Positions 1 to 5,635 of a stretch of 5,635 bases of DNA are shown piece after piece; position 1 is the first letter of the stretch, and every line of letters begins with the position of its first letter. Source of the DNA: JACZQZ01 sp046756945 (GTDB lineage: Bacteria > Pseudomonadota > Alphaproteobacteria > Rhodospirillales > 2-02-FULL-58-16); NCBI GenBank assembly GCA_046756945.1, contig JBHHXI010000161.1, positions 1-5,635 of the forward strand, read 5' to 3'. The notes under the pieces were generated by a model that did no database searches, was not told the DNA's origin, and worked only from the letters and a program-made list of their open reading frames with translations. Made by a program: the position numbers and the translations under genes.

Positions 1-728
1 GCGCGGGCGCGCTCGAGGTCGGCGGGAGTATCGACACCGAGGGGAACCGTGTCAACGAGGGCGGCGTCGATGCGCATGCCGTGCTCGAGGGCGCGCAACT
101 GCTCCAGCCTCTCGCGCCGCTCCAGCACCCCGGCATCGAGGCCGACGAAGCGGGCCAGGGCGGCGCGGCGGAAGACGTAAAGCCCGATGTGATGGTACAG
201 ATCGCCCTCGCCGGCGGGAACCTGCGCGCGGCTGAAGTACAGGGCGCGCCCGACTTCCGAGCCGGGCTTCAGCGAAAGGACCGCCTTGACCACGTTGGGG
301 TCGCCGCGCTCGCCGGCGTCGCGGATGACCGAGGCCAGGGTGGCGATGTCGACGGCGTCGTCTTCCAAAGCCCCGATGGCGGCAAGTATGGCGGCCGGCG
401 TGATGGTCGGCAGATCCCCCTGGATGTTGACGACGGCATCAAAGCGCCCGTCCGGGTCGACGGAGCCGAGCGCCTCGAACACCCGGTCCGAGCCCGTACG
501 GTGGTCGGCCCGGGTAAGCACGGCGCGCCCGCCGGCGGCGCCCACGGCCTCGGCGACTTCGGCCTCGGCGCAGGCGACCACCACCGGCCCGACGCCGGCC
601 TCCTGGGCGCGGCGCCAGACGTGGACGATCATCGGCGCGCCGCAAATGTCGGCCAGCGGCTTGCCCGGCAGGCGGGTCGACGCCATGCGGGCGGGAATGA
701 TGACGATGGGATTGCCGGGCACGCTCAT
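1..728 (-). CDS. kdsB: 3-deoxy-manno-octulosonate cytidylyltransferase (CMP-Kdo synthetase), C-terminal end cut by window edge
   Basis: Cytoplasmic enzyme that activates Kdo with CTP to CMP-Kdo, the donor for the inner core of lipopolysaccharide. Reading the minus strand from the ATG at 728 gives 242 complete codons with no stop. The family's usual length is about 245-255 residues, so only a few residues are missing. Visible motifs: the nucleotide-binding loop PARMASTRLPGKP (residues 12-24), NIQGDLP (101-107) whose aspartate is the expected metal ligand, YHHIGLYVFRR (178-188), LEQLRALEHGMRI (208-220) and GVDTPADLE (231-239) with the second expected metal aspartate. QGDLP rather than QGDEP is, from memory, the usual alphaproteobacterial form. 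The ATG at 728 is chosen because the conserved loop begins eleven residues later and no in-frame start lies just upstream. It has no good ribosome-binding site: GGAGG at 752-748 is 19 nt away. The gene is divergent from the cytochrome c gene. In related genomes I recall pheA often following it, but that would lie outside this window. Confidence 0.95.
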   Translation of the reverse strand, partial: MSVPGNPIVIIPARMASTRLPGKPLADICGAPMIVHVWRRAQEAGVGPVVVACAEAEVAEAVGAAGGRAVLTRADHRTGSDRVFEALGSVDPDGRFDAVVNIQGDLPTITPAAILAAIGALEDDAVDIATLASVIRDAGERGDPNVVKAVLSLKPGSEVGRALYFSRAQVPAGEGDLYHHIGLYVFRRAALARFVGLDAGVLERRERLEQLRALEHGMRIDAALVDTVPLGVDTPADLERAR

Positions 729-782
729 GGATCGGTGTCGTTTTACGCCTCCCGGGTGTCGGCGCGGGGCGCGCCGGCGCAC

Positions 783-810
783 CATATACCGCCGCGCCGT
801 CCACGGAAAA
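783..810 (-). promoter_or_regulatory. Candidate promoter for kdsB
   Basis: On the minus strand TATATG (788-783) resembles a -10 box and stands out in GC-rich surroundings. The best -35 partner at 16 bp is TTTTCC (810-805), only three of six matches. The implied start near 776 would give a leader of about 50 nt. The support is mainly the AT-rich -10 and its position. Confidence 0.25.
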
Positions 811-816
811 CAGGTT

Positions 817-830
817 TCGCCAATAGGCGA
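817..830. repeat. Perfect short inverted repeat next to the cytochrome c promoter
   Basis: TCGCC-AATA-GGCGA is a perfect 5-bp inverted repeat with a 4-nt centre. It ends directly against the candidate -35 TTGAAC (831-836) and lies upstream of the candidate kdsB -35. It could be an operator half-site pair or chance, because GC-rich DNA produces such short repeats often. A second, shorter one (AAAC-AG-GTTT, 808-817) abuts it. Confidence 0.3.
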
Positions 831-859
831 TTGAACGGGCCGGACCGTTGAGGCAAAAT
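831..859 (+). promoter_or_regulatory. Candidate sigma-70-type promoter for the cytochrome c-hisN pair
   Basis: TTGAAC (831-836) is followed by a 17-bp spacer and CAAAAT (854-859). Each hexamer matches four of six positions of the TTGACA and TATAAT consensus, and the spacing is ideal. The implied transcript would start near 866 and have an approximately 80-nt leader before the ATG at 949. This is pattern matching only. A weaker promoter elsewhere in the gap is possible. Confidence 0.35.
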
Positions 860-948
860 CCGCCCCGGCGGGGACGCCCGGCGTCGCCAGGTCCCCCACG
901 GCAAACCGGCGCCCCGGTCCATCGCGGGGGCTGAACGGATATCGCTTC

Positions 949-1509
949 ATGAGTAATTTGTTCCTCCAGAAACTCGCCGCCGCGGCGCTGGTAGTAGTAT
1001 GGGTGCTGTGGGGCAGCATCATGGTCGGCGAGCTGTTGATACCCGCCGACGAACCGGAAGTCCCGGCGGCGCTCAGGGTCGTTAAAACGGCACCGGCTGC
1101 GTCCGCGCCGGCCCCGTCCGCGCCGGCCGCCGAAACCGGCGGCCCGTCGGGGGACGGGACGGTAGCGGCCCTTCTCGCCTCGGCCGATGCCGGCGCCGGC
1201 AAGAAGGTCTTCAAGAAGTGCAAGGCCTGCCACACCGTGGACAAGGGCGGCGCCAACAAGGTGGGCCCCAACCTGTGGGACGTGGTGGGGCGCGCCAAGG
1301 CCGGCGCCCAGGGCTTCAAGTTCTCGGGCGTCCTGGCCGGCCTCGGCGGGGCGTGGACGTTCGAGGACCTGGACGCCTTCCTGGCCAAGCCCAAGGCCTT
1401 CGCGCCGGGCACCAAGATGACGTTCAACGGCATCAAGAAGGCCGCCGACCGGGCCGCCGTCATCGCCTACCTGCGTTCGCTCAGCGACTCGCCCAAGCCC
1501 CTTCCATGA
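949..1509 (+). CDS. Membrane-anchored class I cytochrome c (CycM / c552-like)
   Basis: A 186-residue electron carrier, predicted to be anchored in the inner membrane with its haem domain in the periplasm. Residues about 8-30 form one hydrophobic segment with no clear cleavage site, so it probably stays as an anchor. Residues about 48-68 are a Pro/Ala/Ser-rich flexible linker. The cytochrome domain follows: CKACH (91-95) binds haem covalently with His95 as the proximal ligand, GPNLWDVVGR (106-115) is a conserved loop, and Met157 in TKMTF (155-159) is the expected sixth ligand. In CycM and Paracoccus c552 this architecture carries electrons from the bc1 complex to a terminal oxidase. The partner here is an inference. 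The ATG at 949 has only a weak GGA (937-939) as ribosome-binding site, but it places the membrane segment at the N-terminus. The stop overlaps the hisN start. Its Lys-rich haem face (KKVFKKCKACH) is typical of class I cytochromes c. Confidence 0.93.
   Translation: MSNLFLQKLAAAALVVVWVLWGSIMVGELLIPADEPEVPAALRVVKTAPAASAPAPSAPAAETGGPSGDGTVAALLASADAGAGKKVFKKCKACHTVDKGGANKVGPNLWDVVGRAKAGAQGFKFSGVLAGLGGAWTFEDLDAFLAKPKAFAPGTKMTFNGIKKAADRAAVIAYLRSLSDSPKPLP
1101..1128 (+). repeat. 15-bp-period tandem repeat in the cytochrome linker
   Basis: GTCCGCGCCGGCC occurs at 1101-1113 and again exactly at 1116-1128, a period of 15 bp. It encodes SAPAP then SAPAA in the flexible linker between membrane anchor and haem domain. 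Such in-frame repeats can expand or contract linker length by slippage without breaking the gene. Confidence 0.7.
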
Positions 1510-2300
1510 CCGGCCCGGCAACGCCGGGGGACGGCGCCTTTGCCTTCGCCGACGTGGCCGGACGCCTGGCCGACGCCGCGGCCCGCGTCGCCATGAAATA
1601 TTTCCGCCGGGATCTCGCAGTCGACGACAAGACGGACCGAAGCCCGGTCACCGGCGCCGACCGGGAGGCCGAGGCGGCCATGCGGGACATCCTCGGCGCC
1701 GCGTTCCCCGAGCACGGCGTCTATGGCGAGGAGTTGGGCAAGGTGCGCATCGACGCCGAATACGTGTGGGTCCTGGACCCCATAGACGGCACCCAGTCCT
1801 TCGTCACCGGCAAGCCCCTGTTCGGCACCCTGATCGCGCTGACCCGGCGCGGCGTGCCGGTTCTCGGCGTCATGGACGCGCCGGCCCTGAACGAACGCTG
1901 GATCGGAATCGAGGGGCGGCCGACGACCTTCAACGGCGCCCCGGCGCGGGTGCGCGGGTGCGCCGAGCTGGACCAGGCGTGGCTGTACGCCACCTCGCCG
2001 CAGATGTTCCCGGGCGGCGACTTCGACGCCTTCGAGCGCCTGCGCGCCCGCGTCCGGCGCGCCGTCTACGGCGCCGAGTGCTACGCTTACGGCCTGCTCG
2101 CCAGCGGCCACGTCGACCTGGTCGCCGAAGCGACCATGGCGCCCTACGACTTCCTCGCCCTGGCCCCCATCGTCGCCGGCGCCGGGGGCGTCATCACCGA
2201 CTGGGGCGGAGAACCCCTGACCCTCGCCTCCGGCAGCCGGGTCCTCGCCGCCGGCGACGCCCGCATCCATGGCCCGGCCCTGGAGGTCCTGGCCGGCTGA
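1506..2300 (+). CDS. hisN: Histidinol-phosphatase, inositol monophosphatase family
   Basis: A 264-residue cytoplasmic phosphatase, full length for the family (about 255-265). It is assigned as the HisN-type enzyme that removes phosphate from L-histidinol phosphate in the next-to-last part of histidine synthesis. Mg-binding motifs of the superfamily are intact: GEE (74-76), DPIDGT (91-96) and the late aspartate Asp215 in PYDF. SPVTGADREAE (46-56) is the expected N-terminal motif. SFVTGKPLFGTLIAL (98-112) and YATSPQMF (161-168) point to the HisN subgroup rather than SuhB or CysQ, though substrate cannot be proved from sequence. The ATG at 1506 overlaps the cytochrome stop as ATGA. It has no strong ribosome-binding site of its own, which suggests translational coupling. 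The reading frame stays open upstream into the cytochrome gene, but that part is out-of-frame shadow. The TGA at 2298 is followed by a second in-frame stop (TAG, 2307-2309). Confidence 0.9.
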   Translation: MTGPATPGDGAFAFADVAGRLADAAARVAMKYFRRDLAVDDKTDRSPVTGADREAEAAMRDILGAAFPEHGVYGEELGKVRIDAEYVWVLDPIDGTQSFVTGKPLFGTLIALTRRGVPVLGVMDAPALNERWIGIEGRPTTFNGAPARVRGCAELDQAWLYATSPQMFPGGDFDAFERLRARVRRAVYGAECYAYGLLASGHVDLVAEATMAPYDFLALAPIVAGAGGVITDWGGEPLTLASGSRVLAAGDARIHGPALEVLAG

Positions 2301-2412
2301 TACCACTAGGAGGATCACAACCGGGCGAGGGGTACGATACGGTCCTTGAACCCAAGGGGGTGTGCCGCCAATATCCCCGGGCAACGCGAACACTGGAACG
2401 AGTGGAGGGCTC
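2301..2412 (+). promoter_or_regulatory. Gap between hisN and the binding-protein gene, with candidate promoter
   Basis: This 112-bp gap is wide enough for an independent promoter. The best candidate is TTGAAC at 2346-2351, 17 bp before CAATAT (2369-2374), a good -35 with a weak -10 (three of six). An AGGAGG at 2308-2313 looks like a Shine-Dalgarno sequence but has no ATG, GTG or TTG within 20 nt. GGGGG (2356-2360) and CCCC (2375-2378) could pair weakly. There is no T tract, so I see no intrinsic terminator for hisN, and read-through is possible. Confidence 0.3.
2404..2409 (+). promoter_or_regulatory. Ribosome-binding site that fixes the binding-protein start
   Basis: GGAGGG lies 3 nt before the ATG at 2413 (4 nt counted from GGAGG), a short but workable spacing. 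It supports this ATG over the in-frame GTG at 2362, which would put 17 residues without hydrophobic character ahead of the signal peptide. Confidence 0.6.
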
Positions 2413-4248
2413 ATGCGAGCGATCACCGCGGCGCTGGCCGGCATCGCGGCCCTGGCCGCCATCGGGCTTCACGGCGCCGGCGCCGAAGCGGTCACGCCGC
2501 GCCACGCCATCGCCATGTACGGCGATCCGAAATACGGGCCCGATTTCAAGCACTTCGACTACGTCAACCCGGACGCGCCGAAGGGCGGCGAAGTCAAGCT
2601 TGCGGCCATCGGCACCTTCGACAACCTCAACCCCTATATCCTGAAGGGGGTGGCGGCGGCCGGTCTGGGGGGGCTGTTCGAGACGTTGCTGACCAATTCC
2701 GATGACGAGCCCTTCACCGAATACGGCCACCTGGCCGAATCCATCGAGATGCCCGAGGACCGTTCCTGGGTGGCGTTCACCCTGCGCAAGGAGGCGCGCT
2801 GGCACGACGGCAAACCGGTGACGCCTGAGGACGTGATCTTCAGCCTGGAGATATTGAAGACCAAGGGGCAGCCCTTCTTCCGGTTCTATTTCGCCAACGT
2901 GAAGAAGGCCGAGAAGACCGGGCCGCGCACGGTGAAGTTCACCTTCTCGGGCGGCGAGAACCGCGAGCTGCCGTTGATCATCGGCCAGTTGCCCGTGCTG
3001 CCCAGGCACTTCTGGGAGGGCCGCGATTTCGCCAAGACCATCCTCGAGCCGCCGCTCGGCAGCGGTCCCTACCGGATCAAGGCCTTCGAGGCCGGCCGCT
3101 CGATCACCTATGAGCGGATCAAGGACTACTGGGCGGCGGACCTGCCCGTGAACAAGGGCCGGAACAACTTCGACATCATCCGCTACGACTATTACCGGGA
3201 CACGACGGTGGCCCTGGAGGCCTTCAAGGGCGGCGAATACGATTTCCGCCAGGAAAACGTCTCCAAGAACTGGGCCACGGCGTACGATTCGCCGGCCATC
3301 CGGGCGGGCCTGATCAAGAAGGTGGAGATCCGCCACCAGCGGCCGACGGGCATGCAGGCCTTCGTCTTCAACATCCGCCGGCCGTTGTTCAAGGACCCGC
3401 GCGTGCGCCGTGCCCTGGCCTACGCCTTCGACTTCGAGTGGACCAACAAGAACCTGTTCTACGGCCAGTACACGCGCACGAAAAGCTACTTCTCCAATTC
3501 CGAGCTGGCGTCGAGGGGCCTGCCGGGGCCGGACGAGCTGAAAATCCTCAAGCCCCTGCGCGGCAGGATCCCCGACGAGGTCTTCACCAAGGCCTATGAG
3601 CCCCCGTCCACGGACGGCTCGGGCAACATCCGGCGTAATTTGCGCAAGGCGCTGAAGCTGCTCAAGGACGCCGGCTGGGTGATCAAGGAGGGCCGGCTCG
3701 TCCACGCCAAGACCGGCAAGCCGTTCACCTTCGAGATCCTGCTCAGCCAGCCCACCTGGGAACGCATCGCGCTGCCCTTCAAGCGCAACCTGAAGCGCCT
3801 GGGGATAGACGCCCGGGTGCGCACCGTGGACAGCGCCCAGTACCAGAGACGCACCGAGGACTTCGATTTCGACATGATCGTCGACGTCTTCGGCCAGTCG
3901 CTTTCGCCGGGCAACGAACAACGGGAAATGTGGGGCAGCAAAGCCGCCGACAGGCCGGGCAGCCGCAATACCATCGGCATCCGCAGCGACGCCATCGACA
4001 AGCTCGTCGACCTGGTAATCGCGGCGCCCGACCGCAAGAGCCTGACCGCCCGCACCCGGGCCCTGGACAGGGTGCTGCTGTGGGGCCATTACCTCATTCC
4101 CCACTGGCACATCCAGAGTTTCCGGGTCGCCTACTGGGACAAGTTCGGCCGCCCCGCGGTGACACCCAAGTACAACCTCGGATTCGATACCTGGTGGATC
4201 GACGCCGGCAAAAACGTGGCCCTTGTGGAACGGCGGAAAAACATCTAG
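2413..4248 (+). CDS. yejA: Periplasmic peptide-binding protein of a YejABEF-type ABC importer
   Basis: A 611-residue solute-binding protein of the family-5 (oligopeptide) class. It captures ligand in the periplasm and hands it to the YejB/YejE channel. E. coli YejA is about 604 residues, so this is full length. The N-terminus is a Sec signal peptide: Arg2, a hydrophobic stretch at about 4-22 and a likely signal peptidase I cut after AEA (residue 26). There is no lipobox cysteine, so it is soluble. The mature protein begins HAIAMYGDP, then FDYVNPDAPKGG (48-59) and FDNLNPYILKG (69-79). RWHDGKPVTPEDVIFSLE (129-146) matches the family-5 signature region. Known YejA-type systems import peptides, including microcin C in E. 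coli. The true ligand here is unknown. The gene is followed after 31 nt by the permease gene, so they are almost certainly one operon. Confidence 0.9.
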   Translation: MRAITAALAGIAALAAIGLHGAGAEAVTPRHAIAMYGDPKYGPDFKHFDYVNPDAPKGGEVKLAAIGTFDNLNPYILKGVAAAGLGGLFETLLTNSDDEPFTEYGHLAESIEMPEDRSWVAFTLRKEARWHDGKPVTPEDVIFSLEILKTKGQPFFRFYFANVKKAEKTGPRTVKFTFSGGENRELPLIIGQLPVLPRHFWEGRDFAKTILEPPLGSGPYRIKAFEAGRSITYERIKDYWAADLPVNKGRNNFDIIRYDYYRDTTVALEAFKGGEYDFRQENVSKNWATAYDSPAIRAGLIKKVEIRHQRPTGMQAFVFNIRRPLFKDPRVRRALAYAFDFEWTNKNLFYGQYTRTKSYFSNSELASRGLPGPDELKILKPLRGRIPDEVFTKAYEPPSTDGSGNIRRNLRKALKLLKDAGWVIKEGRLVHAKTGKPFTFEILLSQPTWERIALPFKRNLKRLGIDARVRTVDSAQYQRRTEDFDFDMIVDVFGQSLSPGNEQREMWGSKAADRPGSRNTIGIRSDAIDKLVDLVIAAPDRKSLTARTRALDRVLLWGHYLIPHWHIQSFRVAYWDKFGRPAVTPKYNLGFDTWWIDAGKNVALVERRKNI

Positions 4249-4279
4249 TGGCCCAAGTGGAACGGGGCAGCCTTATTCC

Positions 4280-5407
4280 ATGTTCGCCTATATCATCCGA
4301 CGCCTGTTGCTGGTCATCCCGACGCTGTTCGGGATCATCGTCGTCAATTTCGTCATCGTGCAGGCGGCGCCGGGCGGCCCGGTGGAGCAGCTGATCGCCC
4401 AGATCAAGGGCACGGCCGTACAGGCCACGGCGAGGATTTCCGGCACCACCAGCGGCGAGGCGGTCGGGCAGGGGCGGATCCGGGACACCGGCGGCGGATT
4501 CGCCGAAAAGTACCGCGGCTCGCGCGGGCTCGACCCCGAGCTGATCAAGGAGATCGAAAAGCTCTACGGCTTCGACAAGCCGGCCCACGAACGCTTCTTC
4601 CTGATGATGAAGAACTACCTGGTGTTCGATTTCGGGGACAGCTATTTCCGCGACCGCAAGGTGGTGGACCTGGTCCTGGAGAAGATGCCGGTATCGATCA
4701 GCCTTGGCCTGTGGACGACGCTGATCGTCTACCTGATCTCCATTCCCCTGGGGGTAGCCAAGGCGGTGCGCGACGGGTCGCGCTTCGACGTCTGGACCAG
4801 CGGCCTGATCGTCGTCGGCTACGCCATCCCGGGGTTCCTGTTCGCCATCCTGCTGGTCGTCCTCTTCGCCGGCGGCAGCTACTTCGACTGGTTCCCGCTG
4901 CGCGGCCTCCAGTCGTCCGAGTGGGAGCACCTCAGATGGTACGAGTGCGCCCTGAACTACCGGTGCGTCGCCGATTATTTCTGGCACATCACGCTGCCCA
5001 TCTTCGCCCTGGTCATCGGCGCCTTCGCCACGCTGACCATGCTGACCAAGAACTCGTTCCTCGACCAGATCAACATGCAGTACGTGACCACGGCGCGCTC
5101 CAAGGGGCTGAGCGAAAACCAGGTGCTGTACGGCCACGTGTTCCGCAACGCCATGCTGATCGTCATCGCCGGCTTCCCCAGCGCCTTCATCGGCGTCCTG
5201 TTCACCGGGGCGTTCCTGGTCGAGATCATCTTTTCCCTCGACGGGCTCGGCCTTCTCGGGTTCGAGGCGATCATCAACCGCGACTATCCGGTCATGTTCG
5301 GGACGCTGTACTTTTTCACCCTGCTCGGGCTCGTCCTCGTGCTGGTGGGCGACATCATGTACCACGTGGTCGACCCCCGCATCGACTTCGAGGCGAGGGA
5401 GGTCTAG
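4280..5407 (+). CDS. yejB: Peptide ABC transporter inner-membrane permease YejB
   Basis: A 375-residue permease, slightly longer than E. coli YejB (about 364). It begins MFAYIIRRLLLVIPTLFG, the standard start of this family, which is why the ATG at 4280 is chosen over the longer in-frame extension from 4223. I predict six membrane segments: about 8-30, 138-160, 172-198, 236-258, 291-315 and 341-365. The large segment 31-135 lies in the periplasm. The cytoplasmic loop TARSKGLSENQVLYGHVFRN (271-290) is the EAA motif that contacts the ATPase. GYAIPGFLFAILL (180-192) and DPRIDFEAREV (365-375) are further family hallmarks. A periplasmic loop holds the protein's only two cysteines (222 and 229). 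The ribosome-binding site is weak: GGGG at 4264-4267 is 12 nt upstream. The start is 31 nt after the binding-protein stop. Confidence 0.94.
   Translation: MFAYIIRRLLLVIPTLFGIIVVNFVIVQAAPGGPVEQLIAQIKGTAVQATARISGTTSGEAVGQGRIRDTGGGFAEKYRGSRGLDPELIKEIEKLYGFDKPAHERFFLMMKNYLVFDFGDSYFRDRKVVDLVLEKMPVSISLGLWTTLIVYLISIPLGVAKAVRDGSRFDVWTSGLIVVGYAIPGFLFAILLVVLFAGGSYFDWFPLRGLQSSEWEHLRWYECALNYRCVADYFWHITLPIFALVIGAFATLTMLTKNSFLDQINMQYVTTARSKGLSENQVLYGHVFRNAMLIVIAGFPSAFIGVLFTGAFLVEIIFSLDGLGLLGFEAIINRDYPVMFGTLYFFTLLGLVLVLVGDIMYHVVDPRIDFEAREV
5397..5402 (+). promoter_or_regulatory. Ribosome-binding site for yejE
   Basis: GGGAGG inside the last codons of yejB stands 8 nt before the ATG at 5411. It is the best-placed ribosome-binding site in the window and fixes the yejE start. 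Confidence 0.7.
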
Positions 5408-5410
5408 GCG

Positions 5411-5635
5411 ATGGCCGCGGACCGCTTCCTCGGCCTGCGCATCACGCCCATCAACCGGCGGCGGTTGCGCAACTTCCGGGCGAATACGCGCGGGTTCGTC
5501 TCGTTGTGGATCTTTCTCGTCCTGTTCGTGGTCACCCTGTTCGCCGAGTTCATCGCCAACGACAGGCCGCTGATCGTCAGTTTCAAGGGCGACTATTACT
5601 TCCCGGTCGTCGGTTCCCTGCCGTTCGTCCCCGAC
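5411..5635 (+). CDS. yejE: Peptide ABC transporter permease YejE, N-terminal part (cut by window edge)
   Basis: The first 75 residues of the second channel subunit, which pairs with YejB. It begins MAADRFLGLRITPINRRRLRNF, a positively charged cytoplasmic tail. A first membrane segment at about 31-47 (SLWIFLVLFVVTLFAEF) follows, then FIANDRPLIVSFKGDYYFPVVG. ITPINRRR, SLWIFLVLF and the AND(R/K)PL motif are characteristic of YejE. The gene starts 3 nt after the yejB stop, so the two are tightly linked and probably translationally coupled. The EAA motif and the rest of the membrane domain, and presumably the ATPase gene yejF, lie beyond the right edge. Confidence 0.9.
   Translation, partial: MAADRFLGLRITPINRRRLRNFRANTRGFVSLWIFLVLFVVTLFAEFIANDRPLIVSFKGDYYFPVVGSLPFVPD

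Larger units (their letters stand above)
729..948. promoter_or_regulatory. Divergent intergenic region between kdsB and the cytochrome c gene
   Basis: These 220 bp separate two divergently transcribed genes, so promoters for both must lie here or inside the flanking genes. The block around 801-836 is AT-richer than its surroundings and contains the candidate promoter elements and a small hairpin described separately. The parts next to each gene (about 754-780 and 860-930) are very GC-rich, with short palindromes such as GCGCCGGCGC at 771-780. I see no terminator with a T tract, no tRNA-like fold and no convincing small gene. Confidence 0.6.

Noticed and set aside
408..428. KdsB has QGDLP instead of the QGDEP of E. 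coli, suggesting an altered active site
   Set aside because: From memory, QGDLP is usual in alphaproteobacterial KdsB, and the metal-binding aspartate is kept.
81..851. A 256-codon plus-strand open frame antisense to kdsB
   Set aside because: The opposite strand encodes all the conserved KdsB motifs. The plus-strand product is Gly/Asp/Ala-rich with nothing recognisable.
860..930. GC-rich inverted repeats (for example CCGCC-CC-GGCGG at 860-871) as a terminator or riboswitch
   Set aside because: The loop is too small, there is no T tract, and such repeats are expected by chance at this GC content.
1218..1505. Possible N-terminal extension of hisN back into the cytochrome gene
   Set aside because: That part translates to Gln/Gly/Arg-rich shadow of the cytochrome frame, and homology to the family begins only after the ATG at 1506.
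439..1521. A 360-codon minus-strand open frame spanning kdsB, the divergent gap and the cytochrome gene
   Set aside because: It crosses two real genes and a promoter region, is Arg/Gly-rich and shows no domain. The true kdsB frame is a different one.
2362..2412. In-frame GTG start giving the binding protein 17 extra residues
   Set aside because: It would bury the signal peptide behind a polar leader, and a ribosome-binding site sits directly before the ATG at 2413.
2194..4110. A 638-codon open frame on the minus strand opposite the binding-protein gene
   Set aside because: It mirrors the codon structure of a real high-GC gene, its protein is low in complexity (Gly, Val, Glu, Arg, Asp rich) with no recognisable domain, and the plus-strand gene has clear family motifs and a signal peptide.
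4094..5365. A 423-codon minus-strand open frame opposite yejB
   Set aside because: Composition artefact. Its translation is Asp/Glu/Gln/Val-rich without motifs, and it lies antisense to a permease with unmistakable family sequence.

Overview
The window is a GC-rich, densely coding piece of chromosome that looks alphaproteobacterial, plausibly a Rhodospirillales-type lineage. The protein signatures support this: KdsB carries QGDLP where enterobacterial KdsB has QGDEP, there is a membrane-anchored CycM-like cytochrome c, the histidinol phosphatase is of the inositol-monophosphatase type, and the peptide importer is of the YejABEF type. The organism call is an inference from family resemblance, not from a database search.

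Layout. On the minus strand, from 728 running off the left edge, is kdsB (CMP-Kdo synthetase, for LPS core synthesis), nearly complete. A 220-bp divergent intergenic region (729-948) holds candidate promoters for both directions and a small perfect hairpin. On the plus strand come a membrane-anchored class I cytochrome c (949-1509) and a histidinol-phosphatase, hisN (1506-2300), which overlap as ATGA. After a 112-bp gap follow the start of a yejABEF operon: the periplasmic binding protein (2413-4248), the YejB permease (4280-5407) and the N-terminus of the YejE permease (from 5411, cut by the right edge).

How the genes work together. The yej genes form one transport system: the binding protein delivers a peptide-like ligand to a YejB/YejE channel, and the ATPase (YejF) is expected beyond the right edge. 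The cytochrome and hisN are probably co-transcribed and translationally coupled but have no obvious shared pathway. kdsB is an independent, divergently transcribed gene.

I found no mobile element, CRISPR array, RNA gene or credible novel system here. All reading frames that matter are intact. The long open frames antisense to the real genes are composition artefacts of high GC. The most interesting details are two lone cysteines in a periplasmic loop of YejB, the ATGA coupling of cytochrome c to hisN, a hairpin in the divergent promoter region, and an orphan Shine-Dalgarno-like AGGAGG after hisN.
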